Below, piece by piece: positions 63,865 to 64,000 of a DNA stretch of 64,000 nt (position 1 is its first letter; each line of letters begins with the position of its first letter). The stretch is taken from positions 475,765-539,764 of the forward strand of contig NZ_BMQT01000004.1 in the NCBI RefSeq assembly GCF_014648255.1. The letters run 5' to 3'. This DNA is from Nocardioides albus (lineage in GTDB: Bacteria; Actinomycetota; Actinomycetes; Propionibacteriales; Nocardioidaceae). The notes below the pieces were generated by a model. The model was given only the letters and a program-made list of their open reading frames with translations. It was not told where the DNA came from and made no database searches. A program made the position numbers and the translations under genes.

Positions 63865-64000
63865 GTGAGCGAGCGTCAGCGAGCGAACGGTCGCGAGACC
63901 GCCGATGGGGCACGCCCGGAGTGGATCGACGAGAGCGTCGAGGCGGCTCAGCAGATCCAGGGCGAGGACATCTCGCAGTTCCTGCCGCCGGAAGACGGCA
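63865..64000 (+). CDS. Probable NUDIX hydrolase (CoA pyrophosphatase-like), N-terminal fragment
   Basis: GTG at 63865 has GGAGG eight bases upstream. 45 residues are visible before the window ends. The first residues (SERQRAN) are encoded by a third, partial copy of the linker repeat (63866-63888). The visible end ISQFLPPEDG resembles the segment just before the NUDIX domain in CoA pyrophosphatase-like proteins. The gene following the TlpA-like gene in M. tuberculosis (Rv3672c) is of this kind. The assignment depends on these two clues only. Confidence 0.55.
   Translation, partial: MSERQRANGRETADGARPEWIDESVEAAQQIQGEDISQFLPPEDG

Overview
The window is a GC-rich chromosomal segment of an actinobacterium. 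The evidence is a WhiB regulator, a mycosin, EccB/EccC/EccD type VII secretion (T7SS) proteins, a deazaflavin (F420)-type oxidoreductase, a mycothiol-dependent isomerase-like protein and many GTG/TTG starts. Gene content and style fit the Nocardioidaceae (for example Nocardioides), but the genus is inferred, not shown. I saw no insertion sequence, integrase, CRISPR array, replication origin or rRNA operon.

Layout. 1-1821: the end of an amidohydrolase, a 56-residue orphan protein and a spermidine-synthase-like protein. 1948-38724: a long T7SS and phospho-signalling block. It begins with an RDD-FHA membrane protein, a 1501-residue FHA-fused three-ATPase EssC/EccC-like motor, two identical WXG100-like proteins, a WDG-motif helical protein and an effector-like module of lower GC (about 9360-12960). 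Next come lipoproteins, DUF3592 proteins and a solute-binding lipoprotein. A tight cassette follows: an FHA-TM-FG-GAP protein, a DUF4333 lipoprotein, an FHA-FHA-ABC transporter of the Rv1747 type, a Ser/Thr kinase with an extracellular FG-GAP propeller and a degenerate kinase with the same propeller. The block closes with a canonical EccC (minus strand), two EccD paralogues, two WXG100 proteins, EccB and a mycosin.

38812-46043: housekeeping genes: tRNA-Ser(GGA), SRP RNA, dnaX, ybaB/ebfC, recR, a DUF5063 gene, an aspartate kinase with a duplicated ACT region, and asd. 46206-64000: a membrane protein, a Ddn-like protein, tRNA-Pro(CGG), a metallophosphoesterase, yqeY, a PASTA penicillin-binding protein, a WhiB4-like regulator, two ArsA/GET3-like ATPases, RidA, a NUDIX protein, an MBL hydrolase, an ECF sigma factor with its membrane partner, crp, nth, a TlpA-like lipoprotein and the start of a probable NUDIX gene. 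From whiB/ponA to the right edge the order resembles the M. tuberculosis Rv3671c-Rv3683 neighbourhood.

How it may fit together. The T7SS block carries two motors, four WXG100-type proteins, two EccD-type channels, one EccB and one divergent mycosin; I found no EccE. Five FHA domains (RDD protein, first motor, FG-GAP protein, two in the ABC protein) and two kinases sit in the same block. A phospho-threonine circuit coupling an extracellular propeller sensor to secretion and export is the most interesting hypothesis here. It rests on domain content and gene proximity only.
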